Part shown: positions 9,904-18,461 of the stretch, piece after piece
How the letters are laid out: each line of letters opens with the position of its first letter
How positions within the stretch are numbered: the first letter of the stretch is position 1
Assembly (NCBI RefSeq): GCF_000374465.1
Contig: NZ_KB894529.1
Location: 558,001 to 622,000 of the forward strand
Length of the DNA: 64,000 nt
Direction: 5' to 3'
DNA from: Ahrensia kielensis DSM 5890
Lineage (GTDB): Bacteria; Pseudomonadota; Alphaproteobacteria; Rhizobiales; Rhizobiaceae
Notes under the pieces: model-generated
What the model was told of the DNA's origin: nothing
Database searches by the model: none
The model's input: the letters and a program-made list of their open reading frames with translations, nothing else
Position numbers and translations under genes: made by a program

Positions 9904-11610
9904 ATGTCAGAAATGAACCCAACAATGGAAGAGTTTGAAGCTCTTCTCAATGAATCTTACCAGACACACGATGCCGTAGAAGGCCAAGTTGTTGTCGGCA
10001 CAATCACAGCCATTGAAAAAGATATGGCGATTGTGGATGTCGGTCTTAAAGTTGAAGGCCGTATCGCTCTTAAAGAATTCGGCGCAAAAGCCAAAGACGG
10101 AACGCTAAAAGTTGGCGATCAGGTTGAAGTTTATGTTGAGCGCGTTGAAAACGCACTTGGCGAAGCTGTTCTGTCTCGTGACAAAGCCCGCCGCGAAGAA
10201 AGCTGGATCAAACTTGAAGCCAAGTTTGAAGCTGGTGAACGCGTTGAAGGCCAAATTTTCAATCAGGTTAAAGGCGGCTTTACAGTCGATCTTGATGGCG
10301 CAGTTGCATTCTTGCCGCGCTCACAGGTTGATATTCGCCCTATCCGTGATGTGACACCATTGATGAACACACCGCAGCCATTTGAAATTTTGAAAATGGA
10401 CAAACGCCGTGGCAACATCGTTGTTTCACGTCGTACAGTGCTTGAAGAGAGCCGTGCGGAACAGCGCTCTGAGATTGTTCAGAACCTTGAAGAAGGTCAG
10501 ACAGTTGAAGGTGTGGTCAAAAACATCACCGATTACGGTGCATTCGTTGACCTTGGCGGTATCGACGGTCTTCTACACGTCACAGACATGGCATGGCGCC
10601 GTGTGAACCACCCGACAGAAATCCTGTCGATTGGTCAGACTGTGAAAGTACAGATCATCCGTATCAACCAAGATACACATCGTATCTCACTTGGTATGAA
10701 GCAGCTTGAGAGCGATCCATGGGATGGCATCGACGCTAAATACCCAGTTGAAGCAAAAATTACTGGCCGGGTAACAAACATCACTGACTACGGTGCATTT
10801 GTTGAAGTTGAGCCAGGCATTGAAGGCTTGATCCACGTTTCTGAAATGTCATGGACAAAGAAGAACGTACATCCCGGTAAAATCCTTTCAACATCTCAGG
10901 AGGTTGAGGTGGTTGTATTGGAAGTTGATCCGGACAAGCGCCGTATCTCTCTTGGCCTTAAACAGACTTTGGACAACCCATGGGAAAGCTTTGCTACTCA
11001 ATTCCCAGTTGGCCAGCATGTTGAAGGTGAAGTTAAGAACAAGACTGAATTCGGTCTCTTCATTGGCCTTGAAGGCGATGTAGACGGCATGGTTCACTTG
11101 TCTGATCTTGACTGGAACCGTTCAGGTGAAGAAGCAATCGAAGACTACAACAAAGGCGACATGGTTAAAGCCATCGTGCTTGACGTTGATGTTGAAAAAG
11201 AACGCATCTCACTTGGCATCAAGCAGCTTTCCGGTGAAGGTTCAGGTTCAGCCGCACCTTCTTCAGATGGTTCATTGCGTAAAAACGCAGTTGTCACATG
11301 TGAAGTAACAGCTGTTACTGATGGTGGCCTTGAAGTGAAACTCGTCGATCATGACGTACCAAGCTTCATCCGCCGTGCAGACCTTTCACGTGACCGTGAC
11401 GAGCAGCGCCCAGAGCGTTTCTCTGTTGGTCAGCGTGTTGATGCTCGCGTGACGCAGTACATCAAAAAAGACAACAAGGTTTCAGTGTCTATCAAGGCGC
11501 TTGAAATTGCAGAAGAAAAAGCCGCTGTGGCTGAATTCGGTTCATCCGATTCAGGTGCATCACTCGGTGATATTCTTGGCGCAGCCTTGAAAGGTGGCGA
11601 CGACAAATAA
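9904..11610 (+). CDS. rpsA: 30S ribosomal protein S1
   Basis: S1 binds messenger RNA and helps place it on the 30S subunit. The 568-residue chain contains six S1 (OB-fold) repeats. Repeats three to five are easiest to see from the recurring motifs DYGAFVDLGGIDGLLHVTDM, DYGAFVEVEPGIEGLIHVSE and EFGLFIGLEGDVDGMVHLSD, each followed by RISLGxKQ. A GGAG lies eight bases ahead of ATG 9904. Codon use is strongly biased to a small set, as expected of a highly expressed gene. A strong intrinsic terminator follows. Confidence 0.98.
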   Translation: MSEMNPTMEEFEALLNESYQTHDAVEGQVVVGTITAIEKDMAIVDVGLKVEGRIALKEFGAKAKDGTLKVGDQVEVYVERVENALGEAVLSRDKARREESWIKLEAKFEAGERVEGQIFNQVKGGFTVDLDGAVAFLPRSQVDIRPIRDVTPLMNTPQPFEILKMDKRRGNIVVSRRTVLEESRAEQRSEIVQNLEEGQTVEGVVKNITDYGAFVDLGGIDGLLHVTDMAWRRVNHPTEILSIGQTVKVQIIRINQDTHRISLGMKQLESDPWDGIDAKYPVEAKITGRVTNITDYGAFVEVEPGIEGLIHVSEMSWTKKNVHPGKILSTSQEVEVVVLEVDPDKRRISLGLKQTLDNPWESFATQFPVGQHVEGEVKNKTEFGLFIGLEGDVDGMVHLSDLDWNRSGEEAIEDYNKGDMVKAIVLDVDVEKERISLGIKQLSGEGSGSAAPSSDGSLRKNAVVTCEVTAVTDGGLEVKLVDHDVPSFIRRADLSRDRDEQRPERFSVGQRVDARVTQYIKKDNKVSVSIKALEIAEEKAAVAEFGSSDSGASLGDILGAALKGGDDK

Positions 11611-11635
11611 GTCGTCCTATCTTTGCTTGATCAAG

Positions 11636-11668
11636 CCCGCCGTAACTGAACAGTTGCGGCGGGTTTTT
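11636..11668 (+). terminator. intrinsic terminator of rpsA
   Basis: CCCGCCGTAACTG (11636-11648) pairs over thirteen bases with CAGTTGCGGCGGG (11651-11663), with one G-U pair and a two-base gap at the tip. Five T residues follow (11664-11668). This is a textbook Rho-independent terminator 26 bases past the rpsA stop. Confidence 0.93.
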
Positions 11669-11702
11669 CTTTGCCTATATTCGAGCTTTGAAGAGGACAA
11701 AA

Positions 11703-12032
11703 ATGCTAAAGCCGCCACGTGCATTTCAAGGACAGACGGGAAGCGATTCACTGGATGCGCTGGCCTATGAAGCTGCACAGGAAACGGCCGTTGCGTTGGG
11801 ACGCATCGGCAAAAGATTAGAAATGGCATTGGAGGCTCTAAGACGCCATGATGCTACATCCGGAGCCAACCGCAACCGCGACGATCTTGTTCAAGAAGCT
11901 GCTGATGCAGCATGGACACTCTTTATCCAGCGCGACCATTTGGGCCTTCGCACCGATCATCACCTGACCAGCACCTATGACATTCCCAAGGATGTTATGG
12001 CGCGTGTCGGCGTGATCAAACGACCTAAATAA
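11703..12032 (+). CDS. small conserved protein, DUF6665-like
   Basis: This 109-residue protein starts at ATG 11703, with a GAGGA about six bases upstream; an earlier in-frame ATG at 11688 would place that ribosome site inside the gene. It has an N-terminal helix pattern (DALAYEAAQETAVALGRIGK) and a C-terminal part with AWTLFIQRDHLGLR and IPKDVMARVG, which I recognise as the DUF6665 type. It looks cytoplasmic and mostly helical, with no catalytic motif. The gene is convergent with the HAD phosphatase, seven bases from its end. Function unknown. Confidence 0.7.
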   Translation: MLKPPRAFQGQTGSDSLDALAYEAAQETAVALGRIGKRLEMALEALRRHDATSGANRNRDDLVQEAADAAWTLFIQRDHLGLRTDHHLTSTYDIPKDVMARVGVIKRPK

Positions 12033-12039
12033 TTACAAG

Positions 12040-12729
12040 CTAGGTGAGTGCATTCGTGTTGACAGAAAGCCATTCAAGCAATGCAGAATGCGATGGTAAA
12101 ACCACATCTGCGCCAGCAGCTTTCAATATCTCATCGTGCCCATCAAAACAGTGCGAGCCGCCTGTAAAGCCTATCGTGTAGATGCCTGCAGCTTTACCGC
12201 CGCGCACACCATTTACACTGTCTTCAATCACGATAGCATTTTTTACGGTGCCGCCCATTTGATCCGCAGCATATAAAAACAAATCGGGTGCAGGCTTACC
12301 GTATTGAACCATATCACCGGAATAAACGCCTTCACCAAAATATTGCGCAAGATTGGTTCTGTTTAACTTCTTCGGCAAAAACTGCATTTGCGTTGTTGAA
12401 GCAACACAGGCTGGCACGCGCAACGCGGAAAGCATATCTTCAACGCCGTTAACCGTTTTAATTTCAGCGGCGATACGTTCTCTTGTCAGAGCTTTCATCG
12501 CCTCAAAGTCATCATCAGTGAGATCAACACCTGCGCGTTCTTTGATGAGATTTACAAACTTATTCTTCCAAAGCGGCTGTGCCAGCGCCATGAACTCGCC
12601 GACATACCAAGCCTTATCCACATCGACTCCCTTGGATGTTAGCACCCGGAATTCTTCTTCGAGATAAATTACTTCGCTATCGATGAGCACGCCATCGCAG
12701 TCGAAAATCATCAGTGGTTTATCGAACAT
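12040..12729 (-). CDS. HAD-superfamily phosphatase (beta-phosphoglucomutase/GS-1 type)
   Basis: This 229-residue HAD hydrolase has motif I FDCDGVLIDSE with the nucleophile Asp10 and acid/base Asp12. Motif II is near ACVASTTQ, the lysine of motif III lies in YGKPAPDLFLYAAD, and motif IV is VIEDSVNGVRGGKAAG. A helical cap sits between residues 18 and about 85. Such enzymes remove phosphate from small sugar or nucleotide phosphates in the cytoplasm. The substrate cannot be read from sequence. The gene is separated by nine bases from the RNase D gene upstream and is probably cotranscribed with it. Confidence 0.88.
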   Translation of the reverse strand: MFDKPLMIFDCDGVLIDSEVIYLEEEFRVLTSKGVDVDKAWYVGEFMALAQPLWKNKFVNLIKERAGVDLTDDDFEAMKALTRERIAAEIKTVNGVEDMLSALRVPACVASTTQMQFLPKKLNRTNLAQYFGEGVYSGDMVQYGKPAPDLFLYAADQMGGTVKNAIVIEDSVNGVRGGKAAGIYTIGFTGGSHCFDGHDEILKAAGADVVLPSHSALLEWLSVNTNALT

Positions 12730-12738
12730 TATTGTCGC

Positions 12739-13368
12739 TTACGTATGTGAGAAAATGTCTTGTTCCGGCCAGCCCATCAAATCGAGCTTTGCGCGTGTAG
12801 GCAAGAACTTAAAGCACGCTTCTGCCTCTTTCATGCGCCCATCACGCTCAAGCCGAAGCTTTAACGCGTCCATCAATTTATGCAGGTACAAGACATCGCT
12901 TGCCGCATAATCAATTTGCGCATCAGTCAGTTTTTCAGCAGCCCAATCAGAGGATTGTTGTTGTTTGGACAGATCAACACCGATCATTTCCGATGTCAGA
13001 TTTTTTAACCCGTGGCGATCTGTATAAGTGCGCGTCAACTTGGAAGCGATCTTTGTACAAAATACAGGATTAGCCTGAACACCAAAGGCATGCTCCATGA
13101 TCGCAATATCAAAACGGCCAAAGTGGAAAATCTTCGTCTTCTTACGGTCCCTCAATAGCGCCGTAATATTGGGTGCTTTTTTCTGTCCACGTGCAATCTG
13201 CACAACGTCAGCAGACCCATCACCAGGCGAAAGCTGAACCACACATAATCGGTCTCGCTGCGGGTTTAGACCCAGCGTTTCTGTATCTATGGCAACGTCA
13301 CCAGTATAAAGGGCAACAGCCTCATCGGATAGATCGCCCTTATGAAGACGGATGGTCGATTTCGACAT
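12739..13368 (-). CDS. rnd: RNase D-like 3'-5' exoribonuclease, short single-domain form
   Basis: The protein contains only the DEDDy exonuclease domain (209 residues), without the HRDC domains of longer RNase D. The catalytic acids are in VAIDTETLGL (Asp28, Glu30), FHFGRFDIAIMEHAF and DAQIDYAASDVLYL, the last giving the tyrosine and aspartate of the DEDDy class. It should trim the 3' ends of structured RNAs such as tRNA precursors. Short forms of this kind are common in alphaproteobacteria. Start ATG 13368 is supported by the conserved beta-strand just after it. Confidence 0.88.
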   Translation of the reverse strand: MSKSTIRLHKGDLSDEAVALYTGDVAIDTETLGLNPQRDRLCVVQLSPGDGSADVVQIARGQKKAPNITALLRDRKKTKIFHFGRFDIAIMEHAFGVQANPVFCTKIASKLTRTYTDRHGLKNLTSEMIGVDLSKQQQSSDWAAEKLTDAQIDYAASDVLYLHKLMDALKLRLERDGRMKEAEACFKFLPTRAKLDLMGWPEQDIFSHT

Positions 13369-13485
13369 ATATTAACCCTTATTTGCTATAATTCTCATAG
13401 GGTGCGGATGTTAAAAACACAAGAAATGGGCCGCTAAAATGCGACTTATATTTCTCAAAATAGATATCTGGAATACCAATATTCA

Positions 13486-14535
13486 CTAAGGCACTCGAAA
13501 TTGCGCGCCGCCTATCAGTTCGTTTAAATTCAACACGCTCTTAGACGCCGTGATTATAATGGCTGGCAGAAGCATCCATTCCAAGGTCCAAGCAACACCG
13601 GAACGTTCATTTTCATGAATAGAAGCCGTATGAAGTCCGGCCATTTGTGCATGACAATAACGGGCCTGCGCAACGATGATCTCTGCAAGGACAGGGTTTT
13701 TCTTATGTGCCATTGCTGAAGAGCTGCCACCTGAGGCTAATGTCATTTCCGCAATGTCGGTTTGCACGATCATCAAGATGTCTTGTGCAATTTTGCCCAT
13801 GGCGCTCGCTGCAGCCGAGAACCACACAGCAATCGCGACTATTGGCTGCCTGTCTGTTTGCCAGTGGTGGCTGGGCGCATCCAAATTCAGAGCATTTGCG
13901 ACCGATGTGCAAAGCGCATCGTAAGGCTTGCCTAAATTGCGCGCAGCGCCTTCCGGCCCTCCCAATTGAACGGGAAAGTAATCCGGTTTTGTGCGTTTCA
14001 AATTTGCTATTTGAGACTTCCAGTTGCCAACTTTCTCAGCCACTGAAATTGGCAGCGCGTTCTGCATGCGTGTACGAGCCTGTAAAATTTGACCGTCTGC
14101 ACTACGCGCAACCAAAGCATCTAATGCCTGATCCAAGACGGCAAGCCGCTCATCAACAATTGCAACCGATTGGCGCAAACGCACCATCACGCTACTGTCG
14201 ATGAGGTCCTGACTGGTCAGGCCCAGATGGAAGCTAGGACGTATATTCTCTTCAAGATTTGCGCGCAGTTGGCGAACCAGCGACGGCGGTGCAACGCCAT
14301 CACTCTTGAAATCTGCGGCGAGTGCATTCTCGTCGATTTCAAATTTCTCGATTGCACCCTTGATTATTTCTGCGTGTTCCTGAGCGACGATGCCCATCTG
14401 CGCTTGCGCACAGATCAAAGCATACTCAAAATCTAGCATTGCTTGAATGTCGACTTTGGCCGTGAAAAGCGCTTCAATCTCAGCATCGTCGTTAAACGCA
14501 TTGAGCATTGCACTTGGTCCAAATGTATAGCTCAT
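13486..14535 (-). CDS. pcaB: 3-carboxy-cis,cis-muconate cycloisomerase
   Basis: This enzyme closes the ring-cleavage product 3-carboxy-cis,cis-muconate to 4-carboxymuconolactone. It is a fumarase/aspartase-superfamily protein of 349 residues, at the short end of the family. The signature loop is SGGSSSAMAHKKNPVLAEI, and the N-terminal helix HLGLTSQDLIDSSVMVRL carries the conserved TSQD. It is the last gene of the pobA-pcaC-pcaHG-pcaB operon, 21 bases after pcaG. No pcaD (enol-lactone hydrolase) is attached, unlike the common pcaDCHGB order. Confidence 0.93.
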   Translation of the reverse strand: MSYTFGPSAMLNAFNDDAEIEALFTAKVDIQAMLDFEYALICAQAQMGIVAQEHAEIIKGAIEKFEIDENALAADFKSDGVAPPSLVRQLRANLEENIRPSFHLGLTSQDLIDSSVMVRLRQSVAIVDERLAVLDQALDALVARSADGQILQARTRMQNALPISVAEKVGNWKSQIANLKRTKPDYFPVQLGGPEGAARNLGKPYDALCTSVANALNLDAPSHHWQTDRQPIVAIAVWFSAAASAMGKIAQDILMIVQTDIAEMTLASGGSSSAMAHKKNPVLAEIIVAQARYCHAQMAGLHTASIHENERSGVAWTLEWMLLPAIIITASKSVLNLNELIGGAQFRVP

Positions 14536-14556
14536 GCGATTATCCTGTGATCTTGA

Positions 14557-15141
14557 TTATATGTCGAAGAAGACAGTTTCTTGGTCTCCCTGCAGGTGAA
14601 TGTTAAACTGGTAGACGCCTGCCTCGTCTAGTGGCTTAGCGATAAGCGTGTGCCTGCGGCTTTCATCCACCAATTCAAGTTGAGCATCTCCATCAACCTG
14701 CGAAAAATAGATGCGTGTCACAAGGCCGATATTGATGCCGCGTGCCGTAACCCAAACTGTAATGAAAGGCGCAACCTCGTTACCATTTTCATCACGCATT
14801 GATACCGGTTTAGATGTTTTGATCTCATAAAATCCAGTTTCAAAATCTGTGCCTGTACGGCGCCAAGTGCCTTCATTCTCTGGTTGCCAAAACTCAAGCA
14901 TAACATCGCGGCAGATTTGCGCATCGCCGTCAAAAACCTGTCCGCGAATTGTTATGGGGTCTTTATGATTGATCGCACCATAATGCGTTAGATCATTGTC
15001 ATAGATTTTATCGATGCCAACGGAATTTGGAAGGCAGCCTATATGGACGTAAGGACCAGCGGTTTGTGACGCGGTTTCCCGCAACGGATTTTGCGTGTTA
15101 GTTTCTGCTGGTCGTGTGCGTCTGATTTCCAAAGGGTCCAT
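14557..15141 (-). CDS. pcaG: protocatechuate 3,4-dioxygenase, alpha subunit
   Basis: This is the non-iron-binding partner of PcaH in the ring-cleaving dioxygenase. I place the start at ATG 15141 (MDPLEIRRTRPAET), with a GGAGGG about eight bases upstream, rather than at an earlier ATG inside pcaH. The product is then 194 residues. TAGPYVHIGCLP near the N-terminus and the intradiol fold segments (AQICRDVMLEFWQPENEG and FNIHLQGDQETVFFD) are clear. The iron-ligand tyrosines and histidines of PcaH are not conserved, as expected of the alpha chain. It sits one base downstream of pcaH. Confidence 0.95.
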   Translation of the reverse strand: MDPLEIRRTRPAETNTQNPLRETASQTAGPYVHIGCLPNSVGIDKIYDNDLTHYGAINHKDPITIRGQVFDGDAQICRDVMLEFWQPENEGTWRRTGTDFETGFYEIKTSKPVSMRDENGNEVAPFITVWVTARGINIGLVTRIYFSQVDGDAQLELVDESRRHTLIAKPLDEAGVYQFNIHLQGDQETVFFDI

Positions 15142-15142
15142 C

Positions 15143-15874
15143 TTAATTGCCCTCCAATTTATTTTCAAACAATGTCGAACTCGGTCCGCGCAAGACAAGG
15201 TCAAAACGATAAGCCCGCAAATCCATTGGGATACTTTTTGACATGTCCAAGCGCGCCGTCAATTGATCGACAGCACGTGCATCGTTAATCGACTGCACAA
15301 TCGGGCAAATCGCTATATGCGGATCACCTTCAAAATACATTTGTGTAATGAGGCGTTGCGCAAAACCTGATCCAAAGATTGAAAAATGTATATGGGCAGG
15401 GCGCCAATCATTGCCGCCATTGGGCCAAGGATAAGGCCCTGGTTTGATCGTGCGAAATTGATAGCGGCCTTCCGCATCGGTTACACAGCGCCCACAGCCA
15501 CCAAAGTTAGGATCCAATGGCGCAAGATAAGAATCATTCTTATGGCGATAGCGGCCGCCGGCATTAGCCTGCCACACCTCAATCAAAGCATGCGGCACGG
15601 GTCGTGCGGCCTCATCAAGAACCTGACCATGAACGACAATGCGTTCGCCAATGGCGCTTTGCCCCGCCTCCGCATAATTGACGATCAGATCACTATCATA
15701 TTGACCTAAAGCCATGTCGCCAAAGGCGGGCCCTGTTACATCGCTAAGTGTTTGAGGAACCGCGACAAGCTTATGCTTGGGATGCCTCAAAATAGTTGAG
15801 CGATAGTCCGGGTAATCCATCGCCGGCTGGGCATCATACTGACGCGGTGAAACGCCTTTAATGGAACTACTCAT
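15143..15874 (-). CDS. pcaH: protocatechuate 3,4-dioxygenase, beta subunit (iron-binding)
   Basis: This is the catalytic Fe(III) subunit that opens protocatechuate between its two hydroxyls. The four iron ligands can be placed: Tyr109 (GGRYRH), Tyr148 (GPYPW), and His161 and His163 (RPAHIHF). The length of 243 residues is typical. It is followed at once by pcaG, giving the usual HG pair, and preceded by pcaC with a two-base gap. Confidence 0.97.
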   Translation of the reverse strand: MSSSIKGVSPRQYDAQPAMDYPDYRSTILRHPKHKLVAVPQTLSDVTGPAFGDMALGQYDSDLIVNYAEAGQSAIGERIVVHGQVLDEAARPVPHALIEVWQANAGGRYRHKNDSYLAPLDPNFGGCGRCVTDAEGRYQFRTIKPGPYPWPNGGNDWRPAHIHFSIFGSGFAQRLITQMYFEGDPHIAICPIVQSINDARAVDQLTARLDMSKSIPMDLRAYRFDLVLRGPSSTLFENKLEGN

Positions 15875-15876
15875 GA

Positions 15877-16254
15877 TCAGCTATCCTTCATCTCGGCCAA
15901 CACTTTTTTTGCTATTTTAAATGCATGGTTGGCATGGGGCACACCGGCATAAATACCCACATGCATCAATGCTTCGCGAATATCTTCCATCGTTGCGCCA
16001 GTGCGCGCCGTTGCCCTAACATGCATTTCAAACTCTTCGTAGTGCCCAAGCGCTGCCAGCAGCGCGAGCGTCACCATAGAGCGCTCGCGCTTTGTCCAAT
16101 GGTCGCCCGACCAGACATTACCCCAAGCAGCATCCGTTATCATTGTTTGGAACGGAGCATCGAAATCTGTCTTAGCAGCTTCCGCGCGATCAACATGTGC
16201 ATCGCCTAAAACAGCACGGCGCGTTTTCATTCCTTTATTGTTCGCGTCAGACAT
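15877..16254 (-). CDS. pcaC: 4-carboxymuconolactone decarboxylase
   Basis: This 125-residue single-domain decarboxylase converts 4-carboxymuconolactone to beta-ketoadipate enol-lactone. The motif region [19 protein letters not shown] and the C-terminal [17 protein letters not shown] are standard for PcaC (AhpD-like helical fold). It is a free-standing protein, not fused to PcaD. It lies between pobA (ten bases upstream) and pcaH. The next enzyme, PcaD, is missing from the window and must come from elsewhere. Confidence 0.95.
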   Translation of the reverse strand: MSDANNKGMKTRRAVLGDAHVDRAEAAKTDFDAPFQTMITDAAWGNVWSGDHWTKRERSMVTLALLAALGHYEEFEMHVRATARTGATMEDIREALMHVGIYAGVPHANHAFKIAKKVLAEMKDS

Positions 16255-16264
16255 TTAACAATCC

Positions 16265-17449
16265 TCACATTTCAAGCGGCAAGCCGACATAGTTTTCCGC
16301 GACTGATCGCGATGCTGTTTCGGAGCCCACTATATGGTCAAACTCTGCGCGCTGCATACGTTTTTCAAAGGCACTCATATCGGGAAATTGATGCAGCATC
16401 ATCGACATGAACCATGAAAATCGTTCTACTTTCCAAACTCGTTTCAAACAAATCTCAGAGTAGCGTTCCAGATAATCATTGTTGTTTTTCTTATAGTGCT
16501 CAACAAGCGCGCGCGAAAGAATACGCACATCGGCAATCGCAAGATTTAGACCCTTTGCACCTGTTGGCGGCACGATATGTGCAGCGTCCCCTGCTAGATA
16601 TAAATTGCCGTAACGCATTGGCTCTGCAACAAAGCTGCGCAGCGGCGCAATCGACTTTTCAAAGCTAGCACCGATTTTCAGATTACTTGCAATTTCCGGG
16701 CCCATGCGAAGTGAAAACTCATCCCAGAAACGCTGATCTGACCAATCTTCAACTTTGTCATTGAGCGAACATTGAATGTAATAGCGGCTTCGGATTTCTG
16801 AGCGCATCGAACTGAGTGCAAAACCGCGTTCGTGATTTGCGTAAATCAATTCTTCTGAAACCGGCGGTTTCTCGACCAGCACACCGAGCCAGCCAAAAGG
16901 ATAAACACGCTCAAACGTTTTCATTACATCGTCTGGAATCGCACTTCTCGCAACGCCGTGAAAACCATCGCATCCAGCAATATGATCGCACTCGACCTCG
17001 TAACTCTCTCCACCGCGTGAGTAACGCACTTTAGGTGAACTTGATTTCACATCGATAGGCTGCACGTCATCTGCTGAAAAGATAATCTCGCATCCCTGCT
17101 CCAAACGCTTAGCAATGAGATCAATTGTCAATTCGGTTTGACCATAGATCATGACATCCTTGCCTGTATGGCCTTTGATATCAATGCGGTGCTTGTTGCC
17201 GTTAAATGCCAGATCAAAGCCTGCATGGGGAATGCCTTCTTTGTGCATACGCGCACCAATACCAGCTTCATCCAGCGCTTCGACCGATCCCCATTCCAGC
17301 ACGCCTGCCCGCACGCGCGCTTCAATGCGTTCCCGTGACTGGCGGTCAATAATTATGCTTGAAATGCCTTCATTGTGCAGAAGTTGCGACAGTAAGAGGC
17401 CCGCAGGTCCGCTACCTATGATACAAACTTGCGTCTTCTTACTTTTCAT
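16265..17449 (-). CDS. pobA: 4-hydroxybenzoate 3-monooxygenase
   Basis: This flavoprotein hydroxylates 4-hydroxybenzoate to protocatechuate using NADPH and oxygen. The 394-residue sequence has the FAD GxGxxG fingerprint GSGPAGLLLSQLLH at the N-terminus, the DG motif CDGFHGVARSAIP in the middle and the GD motif LAGDAAHIVPPTGAKGLNLA near residue 285. It leads the operon that continues into pcaCHGB, so one transcript converts 4-hydroxybenzoate to muconolactone. It is divergent from an AraC-type regulator that probably controls it. Confidence 0.96.
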   Translation of the reverse strand: MKSKKTQVCIIGSGPAGLLLSQLLHNEGISSIIIDRQSRERIEARVRAGVLEWGSVEALDEAGIGARMHKEGIPHAGFDLAFNGNKHRIDIKGHTGKDVMIYGQTELTIDLIAKRLEQGCEIIFSADDVQPIDVKSSSPKVRYSRGGESYEVECDHIAGCDGFHGVARSAIPDDVMKTFERVYPFGWLGVLVEKPPVSEELIYANHERGFALSSMRSEIRSRYYIQCSLNDKVEDWSDQRFWDEFSLRMGPEIASNLKIGASFEKSIAPLRSFVAEPMRYGNLYLAGDAAHIVPPTGAKGLNLAIADVRILSRALVEHYKKNNNDYLERYSEICLKRVWKVERFSWFMSMMLHQFPDMSAFEKRMQRAEFDHIVGSETASRSVAENYVGLPLEM

Positions 17450-17463
17450 AACGATCTTCCATT

Positions 17464-17535
17464 TGCCTAGCTTAGACTTAGGCAGTAGCGACGAGCCTTC
17501 TCAAGTGACAGAATGAACAAAGAATAGTACTATTC
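17464..17535. promoter_or_regulatory. pobA/regulator intergenic region with two inverted repeats
   Basis: The 124-base gap between the divergent pobA and AraC-type genes contains TGCCTA (17464-17469) with its complement TAGGCA (17479-17484). It also has the perfect 14-base palindrome GAATAGTACTATTC (17522-17535). Both are well placed to be operators or RNA polymerase-proximal elements. The binding protein, presumably the adjacent regulator, is inferred from position only. Confidence 0.45.
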
Positions 17536-17573
17536 GATCACACAATTCAACTTAAGAGCACGATTCATCCAAT

Positions 17574-18446
17574 ATGCAACCTATTCCAACATATGCGCTT
17601 TACGGTGAAAATCTCGAAGAAAGCTATGATGACATATTGCATTTTGAGCAACTTCGTATCCGAAGCGCAGAACACAACTGGTCAATAAAACCACACAAAC
17701 ATGATACGCTTTGGCAATTATTTTACGTAGAAACTCCAGGTGCAAAATTACGTTTAGGTGAAACAGATATTTGCACCTCACAGCCTATCTTCGCCGTAAT
17801 CCCACCGCTTTGCGTGCACGCATTTCAATTTCCCCAAAATGCCATTGGCGGGGCAATCAGCATTCGGTTCCCCGTTTTACATGCCATGCTTGAAGATTTG
17901 CCTGACAGTCACTTTCTTACAACAAGCTGGTGCATCCTAAAGCAGTCGGACCCATCATTTTCCGCTGCGTTCAACGCATACCAGAATCTGGTGACAGATT
18001 TTTCAAACATTGATCCTTTGCGAAAGCAGTCATTGAAAGCGGATATAACAACCATATTGGTGTCACTTATCCGGCAAACTTTACCGAGCAAACATTCTGC
18101 ACGTGAACTATCAATATCGCAAAAAGACGATCAGTTGAGGCAATTTTGCCAACTCGTCGAAGAAAATTACCGTTTGAATTGGACTTCAGAACGATATGCT
18201 AGCGCTGTTGATATGTCTCTGGCCTCTTTAAACCGCCGTGCTCGCACAATTTTAGGCTCGTCGCCGCAGCGGTTTATTTCCAAGAGAAGAGTGCTTGAAG
18301 CCAAACGCATGCTCAAACTTACCCGGCTATCTGTTTCAGAAATCGCACACGAGCTCGGATATAGTGACACATCCTATTTTTGCCGCTCGTTCAAAAAAAT
18401 GACATCAATGACGCCGGCTCATTTCAGACGTAAAACGAGCCGGTAA
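17574..18446 (+). CDS. AraC-family transcriptional regulator, probable PobR-type activator
   Basis: This 290-residue protein has an N-terminal cupin-like ligand domain (about 10-130, with HKHDTLWQLFYVETPGA) and a C-terminal AraC double helix-turn-helix (about 190-290). The latter includes RFISKRRVLEAKRML, LSVSEIAHELGYSDTSYFCR and the closing MTPAHFRRK. It is divergent from pobA, the arrangement seen for AraC-type PobR proteins that answer to 4-hydroxybenzoate. That ligand is inferred from position. The gene ends 15 bases from the convergent RidA gene. Confidence 0.85.
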   Translation: MQPIPTYALYGENLEESYDDILHFEQLRIRSAEHNWSIKPHKHDTLWQLFYVETPGAKLRLGETDICTSQPIFAVIPPLCVHAFQFPQNAIGGAISIRFPVLHAMLEDLPDSHFLTTSWCILKQSDPSFSAAFNAYQNLVTDFSNIDPLRKQSLKADITTILVSLIRQTLPSKHSARELSISQKDDQLRQFCQLVEENYRLNWTSERYASAVDMSLASLNRRARTILGSSPQRFISKRRVLEAKRMLKLTRLSVSEIAHELGYSDTSYFCRSFKKMTSMTPAHFRRKTSR

Positions 18447-18461
18447 TTATTGATTTCAAAA

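Noticed and set aside
13707-14204. 165-codon plus-strand frame inside pcaB
   Set aside because: Antisense shadow of a clear pcaB gene.
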